This document shows, piece after piece, positions 1-6,106 of a stretch of DNA of 13,761 bases (position 1 is its first letter; each line of letters starts with the position of its first letter). The translations under genes and the position numbers were made by a program. Source of the stretch: Chloroflexota bacterium. Lineage in GTDB: Bacteria > Chloroflexota > Anaerolineae > Anaerolineales > Anaerolineaceae. The notes under the pieces were generated by a model, which ran no database searches, had not been told where the DNA came from, and was given only the letters and a program-made list of their open reading frames with translations. The DNA is taken from the NCBI GenBank assembly GCA_029777225.1, contig JAKOSR010000032.1, forward strand, positions 1 through 13,761, written 5' to 3'.

Positions 1-1
1 C

Positions 2-142
2 TCCTATATGGGCCTGCCGACCCCCAATCTGTTCACGGGGGGTGGTAATTACCACGGACGCTTTGAGTATCTTTCGGTGAACGGGCTCGAGAAGTCCCAC
101 GACGTCATCGTGCGCATCGCGGCGCTGGTGGCCGAGGAATAA
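2..142 (+). CDS. pepT: Tripeptide aminopeptidase PepT, C-terminal fragment
   Basis: Only the last 46 codons are present; the gene enters from the left edge in the frame whose codons begin at base 2 and ends with TAA at 140-142. The visible segment contains GLPTPNLFTGGGNYHGRFEY followed by a GLEKSHDVIVRIAALV-like helix. This is the conserved end of M20-family PepT, a cytosolic zinc aminopeptidase that removes the N-terminal residue of tripeptides. In the family the His of the NYHG-type segment lies in the metal/substrate site. The di-zinc centre and dimerisation domain lie outside the window, so intactness cannot be judged. The gene converges on the SlyD gene and is followed by a strong hairpin. 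Assignment is by motif memory; another M20 peptidase is the main alternative. Confidence 0.82.
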   Translation, partial: SYMGLPTPNLFTGGGNYHGRFEYLSVNGLEKSHDVIVRIAALVAEE

Positions 143-168
143 GAAGCGCGCAAGCTGAAGTTTAAATG

Positions 169-198
169 AAACCAGCCGGGTTGTCCCGGCTGGTTTTT
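169..198 (+). terminator. Rho-independent terminator after pepT
   Basis: A perfect 12-bp stem (AAACCAGCCGGG at 169-180, CCCGGCTGGTTT at 185-196) with a four-base loop TTGT runs directly into Ts on the + strand. It sits 27 bases after the pepT stop. On the opposite strand the bases after the stem are only partly T-rich, so it would be a weaker terminator for the convergent slyD gene. Confidence 0.9.
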
Positions 199-214
199 GT
201 ATGCCAGTCTCTTT

Positions 215-736
215 TTAGCCGCAGCAGCCGTCAGAACAATCGCCATCACTGCCGCAGGAGGAGCAGCCGTAATGCAAATGACCATGCTGGAGCTCTTCCT
301 CGGTGGCGGGGCGGACGCCCAAAACGGTGACATCAAAATCAAGGTCTTTACCAGCCATGGGGTGGTTCAGGTCCAGCTCAACGGTATCCTCACTCACCGC
401 GGTGGCCACACCCTGGAAAATGTGCCCGGCGGCATCGCGCAGGCGCATGGGTTCACCCATGCGGATTTCAAAGTCCGCTGGGAAAGCGGAACGTGAGACC
501 TCAATCACCTGGTCCTGGTCGTATTCGCCGTAAGCGTCTTCGGCGGCGACGTGAACTTTGCGGTTTTCGCCGACTTTAAGGCCGGCCAGCCCTGTTTCGA
601 GGCCAGGGATGATGTTGCCATACCCATGCAGGTATTCAAGCGTATCAGATTCAATTTCCTCGCCGGAAACGGTGAGGTTATAAGCGATTTGCACCACGGC
701 ATCTTCCTGCACGATGCTTAATTCATTTTCTTCCAT
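215..736 (-). CDS. slyD: FKBP-type peptidyl-prolyl isomerase, SlyD family, with metal-binding tail
   Basis: A 173-residue cytosolic protein. SlyD proteins catalyse cis-trans isomerisation of prolyl bonds and act as chaperones; in enterobacteria they also hand nickel to hydrogenase. Residues 1-68 and about 123-142 form the FKBP half (GYGNIIPGLETGLAGLKVGE is the conserved active-site segment). Residues 69-122 are the insert-in-flap chaperone domain (AYGEYDQDQVIEV). The tail from 151 is rich in metal ligands: H151, H153, H155, C158, C161, C167, C171 and C172. The ATG at 734-736 is preceded by GGAG four bases upstream on the minus strand, a slightly short spacing. The gene is divergent from the zinc-regulator operon, which together with the tail hints at a metal link, but no common control is shown. 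Identification is firm; the metal it binds is unknown. Confidence 0.93.
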   Translation of the reverse strand: MEENELSIVQEDAVVQIAYNLTVSGEEIESDTLEYLHGYGNIIPGLETGLAGLKVGENRKVHVAAEDAYGEYDQDQVIEVSRSAFPADFEIRMGEPMRLRDAAGHIFQGVATAVSEDTVELDLNHPMAGKDLDFDVTVLGVRPATEEELQHGHLHYGCSSCGSDGDCSDGCCG

Positions 737-781
737 TTTTCTCCAATCGAATGCCCATTCGTATCCTTTTTGAGCCGCATG

Positions 782-787
782 ATTATA
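782..787 (-). promoter_or_regulatory. Probable -10 element of the slyD promoter
   Basis: Read on the minus strand these bases are TATAAT, a perfect -10 hexamer. Transcription would start near 775 and give a leader of about 38 bases before the slyD ATG. No good -35 hexamer is visible at the usual distance (the best is CTAACG/CCTAAC around 804-810), so this is a -10-based call only. Confidence 0.5.
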
Positions 788-908
788 TCAGAGTGTGGGC
801 GTTCGTTAGGGCAAAGGTTTTACCCGGGGATGGGGATATTGAAAGATTCCAAGGATTCCGTCGCTTTTAGCTGTTTATCCCGGGCGGGGCAACGATGGAC
901 ACGCTTTG

Positions 909-936
909 TTGACAAGGTTTGGGCCGTGAGTATAAT
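909..936 (+). promoter_or_regulatory. Sigma70-type promoter of the zinc operon
   Basis: TTGACA at 909-914 and TATAAT at 931-936 are both perfect consensus hexamers, separated by 16 bases. The start site would fall near 943, about 29 bases before the regulator's ATG at 972. The likely operator overlaps the start site immediately downstream. Confidence 0.85.
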
Positions 937-937
937 C

Positions 938-960
938 TTATTGATAATTAATTTCAATAA
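938..960 (+). promoter_or_regulatory. Putative Zur/Fur operator (inverted repeat over the start site)
   Basis: Half-sites TTATTGA (938-944) and TCAATAA (954-960) form a perfect 7-bp inverted repeat centred on base 949, with an AT-rich core that is partly symmetric. It begins one base after the -10 hexamer and covers the expected transcription start. A bound dimer there would block initiation. AT-rich dyads of 19-23 bp are typical of Fur-family operators. Autoregulation by the gene just downstream is inferred. Confidence 0.6.
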
Positions 961-971
961 ACAGACAGAAC

Positions 972-1406
972 ATGAACTGGCAAAAACAACTTTCGGATTT
1001 GGGTTTTCGGGTTTCCGCTCCGCGCAAGCGGGTGATGGCGGTATTGGAAAGCGCGCAACAACCCCTCACCCCGCTGGAATTACATCAAACCCTGCTGCGA
1101 GACCACAAGGCGATTGGCCTGGCGAGCGTTTACCGCACGCTGGGTCTGCTGAGCGCGCTGGGTATCGTGGAGGTCGTATACCGCAGCAAGGGCGAGATGG
1201 GATATATGGCCGCGGCTCAGGGCCACCACCATCACATCTTGTGCCAGGAATGCCAACGCGCTGTGGAATTTTCGGGGTTGGAGGACCTTTCGGAGTTGAT
1301 TGACCACGTGGAAAACCAAACGCATTACCAGGTGAGGGATCACCTGCTCCAGCTCTATGGGCTGTGCCCTGAATGCCAGTCCAAACACGCGGACGAGAAA
1401 GAATGA
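972..1406 (+). CDS. zur: Fur-family metalloregulator, probably the zinc repressor Zur
   Basis: A 144-residue Fur-family protein. Residues 1-75 form the winged helix (LTPLELHQTLL, then GLASVYRTLGLLSALGIV, the DNA-recognition part). The dimerisation half has GHHHHILCQECQRAVEF at 84-100. C91/C94 and C132/C135 (CPEC) are the two CxxC pairs of the structural zinc site. H85-H88, E99, H112 and H124 are candidate sensor ligands. The family represses metal-uptake genes when metal-loaded. Zur rather than Fur or PerR is inferred from linkage to ZnuABC-like genes, since sequence alone does not separate them. No Shine-Dalgarno is visible before the ATG. The stop TGA overlaps the next gene's ATG (ATGA, 1403-1406), implying translational coupling and co-transcription. 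Confidence 0.88.
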   Translation: MNWQKQLSDLGFRVSAPRKRVMAVLESAQQPLTPLELHQTLLRDHKAIGLASVYRTLGLLSALGIVEVVYRSKGEMGYMAAAQGHHHHILCQECQRAVEFSGLEDLSELIDHVENQTHYQVRDHLLQLYGLCPECQSKHADEKE

Positions 1407-2296
1407 AAAAAGTTATTTTGTATTTACTCGTGTTTCTACTTGCCCTGAGCGCCTGTGGCGCCCAACCGACAGGCGTGCCTGACAATAAAATCCTGGTGAC
1501 GGTCAGCATCCCGCCTCAGGCATGGGTGGTTGAGCAGATTGGCGGGGACCTTGTTTCCGTCCAGGCGATGGCCGGCCCCTCCGACGACCCGCACACCTAC
1601 GAACCGAAACCGGCCCAAATGGCCGCGCTGGCCGGCACCGAGCTCTACCTGACAATTGGCGTTGAATTTGAGCAGGCCTGGCTGCCCCGGTTTACAGCTT
1701 CGAACCCGAAGATGAGCGTGGTGGATTCCGCGGCAGGAATCACCCGGATGCCGATGGCGTCGTCGATCCAGCTAGGGGTGACTGGCACGCAGGAGGGGGA
1801 ACAGGGCATGCTGGACCCGCATGTTTGGCTCTCGCCGGCGCTTTTGAAGCAAATCGCGGAAAATACCGCGGCAGCGCTGGCAGCCTTACATCCGGAATCG
1901 GCCGCGAGCTTTGAAGACAACCTGGCGGCGCTTGAGGTTCAGATTGACCAGGTGGACCAGCAGGTGCGGAACACCTTGCAGGGCATCACGCGCAATCATT
2001 TCATGATCATTCATCCCGCCCTGGGATACTTCGCGCGGGAGTACGGCCTGACGATGCTACCGGTGGAGGTCGGGGGGCAGGAGCCAGGCCCGGAACAGCT
2101 GGCGGCCCTTTTGGACCTTGCCAGGGAGTACCAGGTTTCCGTGCTCTTCACGCAGCAAGGGTTTAGCACCAAGATGGCTGAGTCGATTGCCAGCCAAATT
2201 GGAGCTGCACAGGTGGTCACTTCGGACCCAATGGCGCGGGATTGGCCCGCGAACATGCTTGCCATGGCGAAAGCATTGGAAGGAGCGCTGAAATGA
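1403..2296 (+). CDS. znuA: Zinc ABC transporter substrate-binding lipoprotein (ZnuA/TroA family)
   Basis: A 297-residue exported lipoprotein that captures zinc (possibly manganese) and delivers it to the permease. The N-terminus has MKK, a hydrophobic stretch and lipobox LSAC with lipidated C18, so ATG 1403 is preferred over an in-frame ATG 30 bases upstream inside zur. Family ligands are visible: H64 (DPHTYEPKPAQ), H140 (DPHVWLSP), H204 (HPALGYFAREYG), with D275 (SDPMARDW) as probable fourth ligand. The segment before DPHVW (about 115-137) is short and lacks the His-rich loop common in high-affinity ZnuA. The gene overlaps zur by four bases upstream and the ATPase gene by four bases downstream. 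Zinc specificity is inferred from the Fur-family neighbour. Confidence 0.9.
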   Translation: MKKVILYLLVFLLALSACGAQPTGVPDNKILVTVSIPPQAWVVEQIGGDLVSVQAMAGPSDDPHTYEPKPAQMAALAGTELYLTIGVEFEQAWLPRFTASNPKMSVVDSAAGITRMPMASSIQLGVTGTQEGEQGMLDPHVWLSPALLKQIAENTAAALAALHPESAASFEDNLAALEVQIDQVDQQVRNTLQGITRNHFMIIHPALGYFAREYGLTMLPVEVGGQEPGPEQLAALLDLAREYQVSVLFTQQGFSTKMAESIASQIGAAQVVTSDPMARDWPANMLAMAKALEGALK

Positions 2297-3096
2297 GGGA
2301 ACTAATGGCCGCGAAAGCGGCTGAACAACCTGTCATTGAGCTTAAGGCGGTATGGGCCGGGTATGACCGGGACAGCGTTTTGGAAGACGTCAACTTTGTG
2401 ATGTACCCGCGTGATTAGGTTGGCCTGATCGGCCCAAACGGGGGAGGGAAAACAACGCTCATCAAGGTCATCCTCGGGCTGGTGAGGCCCGAAAGAGGCC
2501 AAGTTTTAATCATGGGCAACAAGCCTGAATTGGGGCGTCACCTGATTGGGTATGTTCCCCAAATCCAGGCGGAGGACCGCTCATTTCCGATTAATGTCTG
2601 GGATGTGGTGAGCATGGGGCGGCTCAAACCGGACCTTTTTGCTCACCTGCGCCTGAGTGATACCGATCGGGCGAGCATTGAGACGGCTTTGCGCCAGACG
2701 GATATGCTCGACCTTGCCAGGCGGTCCATTAATGAGCTATCAGGCGGGCAGCGCCAGCGTGTTTATATCGCCCGGGCGCTGGTGACCCAACCCCAGGTGC
2801 TGCTGCTTGATGAGCCGACCGCCAGCGTGGATTCGCAGACGAGCGGAAGGTTGTACGAGTTGCTGGCCAAATTGAACAAGCAAATTGCCATCCTGTTAAT
2901 TTCGCATGACCTCACGGCCATCTCGACCTATGTGAAGACCATCGGGTGTGTTAACCGCCGGCTGGTTTACCACCGGGAGAAGACCGTTACACCAGAAATG
3001 CTGGTCTCAGGGTATGAGTGCCCGGTGGACCTCATCGCGCATGGGCTGCCACACCGCGTGTTTTCTGACCACGAGGGGGATGAGACGCATGATTAG
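2293..3096 (+). pseudogene. znuC: Zinc ABC transporter ATP-binding protein (ZnuC-like), interrupted by in-frame TAG
   Basis: ATG 2293 overlaps the znuA stop (ATGA) and opens a 268-codon frame that reads as a complete ZnuC-like ATPase except for TAG at codon 42 (2416-2418). Before the stop the frame has the usual start (VIELKAVWAGYDRDSVLEDV). Directly after it comes VGLIGPNGGGKTTL with Walker A (about 47-55), then Q-loop Q90, signature LSGGQ (149-153), Walker B VLLLDEP (D173, E174) and switch His205. Related proteins have a sense residue, often aromatic, at codon 42 and usually PGD where this one has PRD. Reinitiation at GTG 2482 would make a 204-residue product without Walker A, so it could not hydrolyse ATP normally. 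The frame is otherwise undamaged, which suggests a very recent mutation, a sequence error or read-through. Its own terminal stop is also TAG. Confidence 0.85.
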
Positions 3097-3934
3097 CTAC
3101 TTGAGCACGCTTTTTTCGTACGCGTTCATGCGCAGCGCCCTACTGGCCGGGCTGCTGGTGAGCGTGGCCTGTGGGATGGTGGGGACGCTGGTGGTGTTGA
3201 ACCGGATTGTGTTCATCAGCGGCGGTATCGCCCACGCGGCGTATGGCGGCGTGGGTTTGGCGTATTATTTTGGTTTTGACCCCACGCTTGGGGCGGTGTT
3301 GTTCAGCGTTATTTCCTCGCTGGCCATGGGATGGGTGCACCGCAAGTCCCACGCGCGGTCGGATACCATCATTGGGGTGATGTGGGCGATTGGGATGGCT
3401 GTTGGCATCATTTTCATCAGCTTAAGCCCGGGGTACAAAGCCGATTTGATGAGCTACCTGTTTGGGAGCATCCTGGCGGTATCAAACCTGGACTTGGCGC
3501 TGATGCTCGCCATCGCGCTCATCGCGCTCGTTTTCATCCTGTTCTTCTACCGCACGCTGTTGGCGATGTCTTTTGACGAAAGCTTTACTACGGTGCGCAA
3601 CCTGCCAATCACCGCGATTTACCTGGGCATGATTACCTTGATAGGCTTGACGGTGGTGATTAGCATGCGCGTGGTTGGCCTGATTATGGTCATCGCCCTG
3701 CTGACCATTCCTCCGGCGTTGGCCAACCTTTTCTTGAAGAATATGAAACAAATCATGCTCGCATCGGTGGCCATCAGCGTGTTTTTCACCACGGTGGGGT
3801 TGATTCTTTCGTACGCGCTCAACCTGCCTTCAGGGGCGGTCATCATCCTGCTGATGGCGACGGCGTATGTGCTGGCGTTGGTGGGCCAGTCGCTGCTGCG
3901 CCGGCCGGTTTCGCAGGCAAGGGGGCAGGGGTAA
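3089..3934 (+). CDS. znuB: Zinc ABC transporter permease (ZnuB family, ABC-3)
   Basis: A 281-residue polytopic membrane protein that forms the metal channel with the ATPase. Several hydrophobic helices are evident, with family landmarks: an N-terminal YAFMRSALLAGLLVS helix, FISGGIAHAAYGGVGLAYYF, the SYLFGSIL loop, and the VGLIMVIALLTIPPALANL segment near 205-225. The frame extends far upstream inside the ATPase gene, so the start was chosen at ATG 3089: GAGGGG at 3073-3078 lies about ten bases before it. ATG 3080 is only one base after that motif and is less likely. The gene overlaps the ATPase stop by eight bases. It is intact, in contrast to its interrupted partner. No clear hairpin terminator with a T-run follows. 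Confidence 0.9.
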   Translation: MISYLSTLFSYAFMRSALLAGLLVSVACGMVGTLVVLNRIVFISGGIAHAAYGGVGLAYYFGFDPTLGAVLFSVISSLAMGWVHRKSHARSDTIIGVMWAIGMAVGIIFISLSPGYKADLMSYLFGSILAVSNLDLALMLAIALIALVFILFFYRTLLAMSFDESFTTVRNLPITAIYLGMITLIGLTVVISMRVVGLIMVIALLTIPPALANLFLKNMKQIMLASVAISVFFTTVGLILSYALNLPSGAVIILLMATAYVLALVGQSLLRRPVSQARGQG

Positions 3935-4310
3935 GCAATGGGGATGGTGGCTGGCAAGTAACAACGGGGTCGCGATAGTGGAGCTTTCCCAGACCTGCGG
4001 TAGTGGGGCTTGGCGTCCAGCGGAGAGGGTTAATTAACCAATTGCCAGATTATGGAGATCCCACTTCCACCGCAAGCGGTCCCCCTCCTCTCAGGAGGAG
4101 GCTAGAAACGAAATGCTAATGCAAGCGATTACTGTCTTCCGAGGTCGGGCATATTCGACCCTCCTCCCGGGAGGAGACGAGGAACAAAATTCCGACGGAA
4201 GCGGGTCAGGTAACCTCCGAGGGGTGGGTGGAGGTTAACGCGTTGTTATCACAGGTAAAATTGACTTCACCAACCCGCGTGGCATTAAGGTAAAATTAAA
4301 CTTTACTACC
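3935..4310. other. 376-base intergenic region rich in palindromes, no gene seen
   Basis: No coding frame is supported here. The region holds an unusual density of dyad symmetries: GGTTAATTAACC (4028-4039, perfect), ACCGC/GCGGT (4069-4080), CCTCCTC/GAGGAGG (4084-4101, loop of 4), CTCCTCCCGGGAGGAG (4161-4176, perfect) and TAACCTCC/GGAGGTTA (4211-4237, loop of 11). It also contains a diverged 45-base direct repeat and two copies of AGGTAAAATT 35 bases apart (4253-4262, 4288-4297). None of the hairpins is followed by a T-run, so they are not obvious terminators. Structured RNA, a decayed mobile repeat or regulatory sites are all possible. Confidence 0.6.
4083..4203 (+). repeat. Pair of diverged 45-base direct repeats, each carrying a hairpin
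   Basis: Unit A is 4083-4127 and unit B is 4159-4203, offset by 76 bases. A hand alignment without gaps gives about 34 of 45 identical positions. Each unit begins CCCTCCTC, continues into GGAGGAG to form a hairpin, and ends in a shared pattern (AGnAACnAAAT, then AAGCG). The arrangement looks like a duplicated small element. Copy number elsewhere in the genome cannot be seen. Confidence 0.55.
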
Positions 4311-5231
4311 ATGGGCATCAAGGAATTCTTACAGGATGAAGGGTCTGTCAGGCTGGGACAGCTGCTGGGCGGGGTACTCTCGCTCAAGGCTGGACGTGAG
4401 CTGGCGAGATTTGTAGCCGATATCATGACGCGCCGGGGGGAGAGCGGCATGGTGCAAAACATCATGGCCAACCAATGGGTGGTATCTGGGGGGACGCTGA
4501 GCGGCGCTGACCTGGAGAAACAGGCTGGCAAGGTGATGCGGCACATCACGAGATCCCTGTTTGATTACTTTTATTTCACCCAGCATCTGAAGGAAGCGCG
4601 CGGGTTGTTGGAAATTTCACCCCGGATGCAGGAAGCCCTGCGTGAGTCCATCGAGGAAAAAAAGCCCACCATCCTGCTTGGGCCACATCTGGGCAGCTTT
4701 GACCTGTTTGGCCTGATGCTGACACGGCTTGGCCTGCGGCCTTACGTGCTTTCTTTTCCCACTCCCAATAACGCTTATCGCGCGCAGAACAAGCTGCGCG
4801 AAAAATCCGGCATGCTTATCAGGCCGATTGACTTTGGGACCTATCGCGAGGCCAAGAAACTGCTTAAAGAAGGCGCCTGCCTGGTCACGGGGATGGACCG
4901 TCCGATTGAGGAAGATGGGGAAGTGAAATACAAACCCCTGTTTTTTGGCCGGCCGGCCAGCCTCCCGGTTTTTTACGTCCGCCTGGCTGTGGACACGAAC
5001 GCGACTGTCCGGGTCGCTTGTGGGATGACGATGCCAGACAACAGATTGTTCATGGACTGCTCTGAGCCTATTCCATTTGAACGGCATGGCGACCCGGCGC
5101 AGGAATACGAGCTAAATGCGGGCATGGTGGCGGCGGCAGCCGAAAAATTTATCCTCCAGAATCCAGACCAATGGGCGATGTTCTATCCCGTGTGGCCTGA
5201 GGCATTATCTGAACTTCATTTAGATCATTAG
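4311..5231 (+). CDS. LpxL/PatA-like lysophospholipid acyltransferase
   Basis: A 306-residue protein of the bacterial lipid A/PIM acyltransferase superfamily, which transfers an acyl chain to a glycolipid or phospholipid at the cytoplasmic membrane face. The HxxxxD catalytic motif is HLGSFD (H126, D131). Further landmarks are TGMDRPIEEDG at 193-203, the PLFFGRPASLPVFYVRLA block at 209-226, and a C-terminal NPDQWAMFYPVW segment that matches the family's usual QW ending. There is no strong N-terminal membrane helix. ATG 4311 has no Shine-Dalgarno; TAAAAT at 4291-4296 would give only a very short leader. The stop (TAG) is 16 bases before the CDP-alcohol transferase. That pairing resembles the actinobacterial pgsA-patA arrangement. 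The acceptor lipid is unknown; LPS is unlikely if the host is a Chloroflexota. Confidence 0.82.
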   Translation: MGIKEFLQDEGSVRLGQLLGGVLSLKAGRELARFVADIMTRRGESGMVQNIMANQWVVSGGTLSGADLEKQAGKVMRHITRSLFDYFYFTQHLKEARGLLEISPRMQEALRESIEEKKPTILLGPHLGSFDLFGLMLTRLGLRPYVLSFPTPNNAYRAQNKLREKSGMLIRPIDFGTYREAKKLLKEGACLVTGMDRPIEEDGEVKYKPLFFGRPASLPVFYVRLAVDTNATVRVACGMTMPDNRLFMDCSEPIPFERHGDPAQEYELNAGMVAAAAEKFILQNPDQWAMFYPVWPEALSELHLDH

Positions 5232-5247
5232 GAATTGAGGAAAAAAT

Positions 5248-6048
5248 ATGAGTAGTTCGACGAAAATTGAAAAAGATAAGCGCGTAAACGATATTTTATT
5301 GGGGCCATTGGAACGGCCAGCCCTGGCGTTTTTCGCCCGCCACATGCCCCGTTGGGTCAATTCGGACATGTTGACCGCGCTGGGCGTTGTTGGCTCCATC
5401 GTTGTTTTGTTCAGCTATATCATGGTTGGCCAAAGAGGCGTCATCAAAGGGGACTGGTTCCTGCTGTTGGCAAGCCTGGGCTTCGTCTTGAATTGGTATG
5501 GTGACAGCCTGGATGGCACGCTGGCCCGCTATCGCCACGAGGAAAGACCGAATTACGGCTATTTCCTTGACCACTCCATCGATGGTTTCACGGCGCTTTG
5601 TATCTTCTTTGGGCTGGGGCTCTCTACCTTGTCTGACCTGGGAATTTCCATGCTGGCACTGGCGTTTTACCTGATGCTGATGATTTCGGTGACACTCAAG
5701 ACGCATGTTACGGGCGTGTTCGAGATGACCAGCATCAAGCTTGGCCCGACCGAAATCCGGGTGATCGCCATCCTATTTAACACCTATGTTTACCTGTTTG
5801 GCAACCCCATCGTGAGAGGCGTTCCGTTTGCTGGCGACGTGGCATTTGGCAGCCTGGTATTGGGCGTGGTGGGCCTGATTATGTTTGTTTACTTCTTATA
5901 CGAAACGGTACGCACCAGCCTGAAGCTTCAAAAATCAGATGAGCAGGCGCTCGCGCGACGGAAGGCCAAAGAGGCACAAAAAGCGCTTGAAAGTGAGACC
6001 AAGCAATCGCGTAAACAGCAAAAGACGATGAAAAAGAAAAAAAAGTAA
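5248..6048 (+). CDS. CDP-alcohol phosphatidyltransferase
   Basis: A 266-residue integral membrane enzyme that transfers a phosphatidyl group from CDP-diacylglycerol to an alcohol such as glycerol phosphate or inositol phosphate, releasing CMP. The family signature is complete: D86-x2-D89-G90-x2-A93-R94-x9-G104-x3-D108-x3-D112, in DSLDGTLAR and YGYFLDHSID. Hydrophobic segments flank it and extend to about residue 225. The last 35 residues are strongly basic, ending in a run of lysines, possibly a membrane-surface or nucleic-acid contact. ATG 5248 has GAGG at 5237-5240, seven bases upstream. It follows the acyltransferase by 16 bases, so both are probably one operon. The acceptor alcohol cannot be read from the sequence. 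Confidence 0.9.
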   Translation: MSSSTKIEKDKRVNDILLGPLERPALAFFARHMPRWVNSDMLTALGVVGSIVVLFSYIMVGQRGVIKGDWFLLLASLGFVLNWYGDSLDGTLARYRHEERPNYGYFLDHSIDGFTALCIFFGLGLSTLSDLGISMLALAFYLMLMISVTLKTHVTGVFEMTSIKLGPTEIRVIAILFNTYVYLFGNPIVRGVPFAGDVAFGSLVLGVVGLIMFVYFLYETVRTSLKLQKSDEQALARRKAKEAQKALESETKQSRKQQKTMKKKKK

Positions 6049-6061
6049 GCACAGGAAAAAT

Positions 6062-6087
6062 AAACTGCCCGAAAAGGCAGTTTTTTT
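6062..6087. terminator. Bidirectional rho-independent terminator
   Basis: Stem AAACTGCC (6062-6069), loop CGAAAA, stem GGCAGTTT (6076-6083), followed by further Ts to 6087 on the + strand. On the minus strand the bases after the stem read TTTATTTTT, also a good U-tract. It therefore serves both the lipid operon (+) and the convergent ROK-like gene (-). Confidence 0.9.
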
Positions 6088-6106
6088 ATCCCCGCAGGAG
6101 GATTGG

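Noticed and set aside
770..1303. 177-residue + frame overlapping the zur gene
   Set aside because: It is an out-of-frame reading through the promoter and the first two thirds of zur, with no recognisable motif.
2416..2418. TAG as a reassigned or pyrrolysine-type sense codon
   Set aside because: TAG ends at least three frames in this window where homology also ends (the acyltransferase at 5229-5231, lipoprotein copy 1 at 8779-8781, and this ATPase at 3094-3096). Nothing nearby suggests recoding, so general reassignment is not supported.
2482..3096. A separate 204-residue ATPase starting at GTG 2482
   Set aside because: It starts inside the conserved fold, lacks Walker A and is in the same frame as the upstream znuC start. 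It is better described as the downstream part of an interrupted gene.
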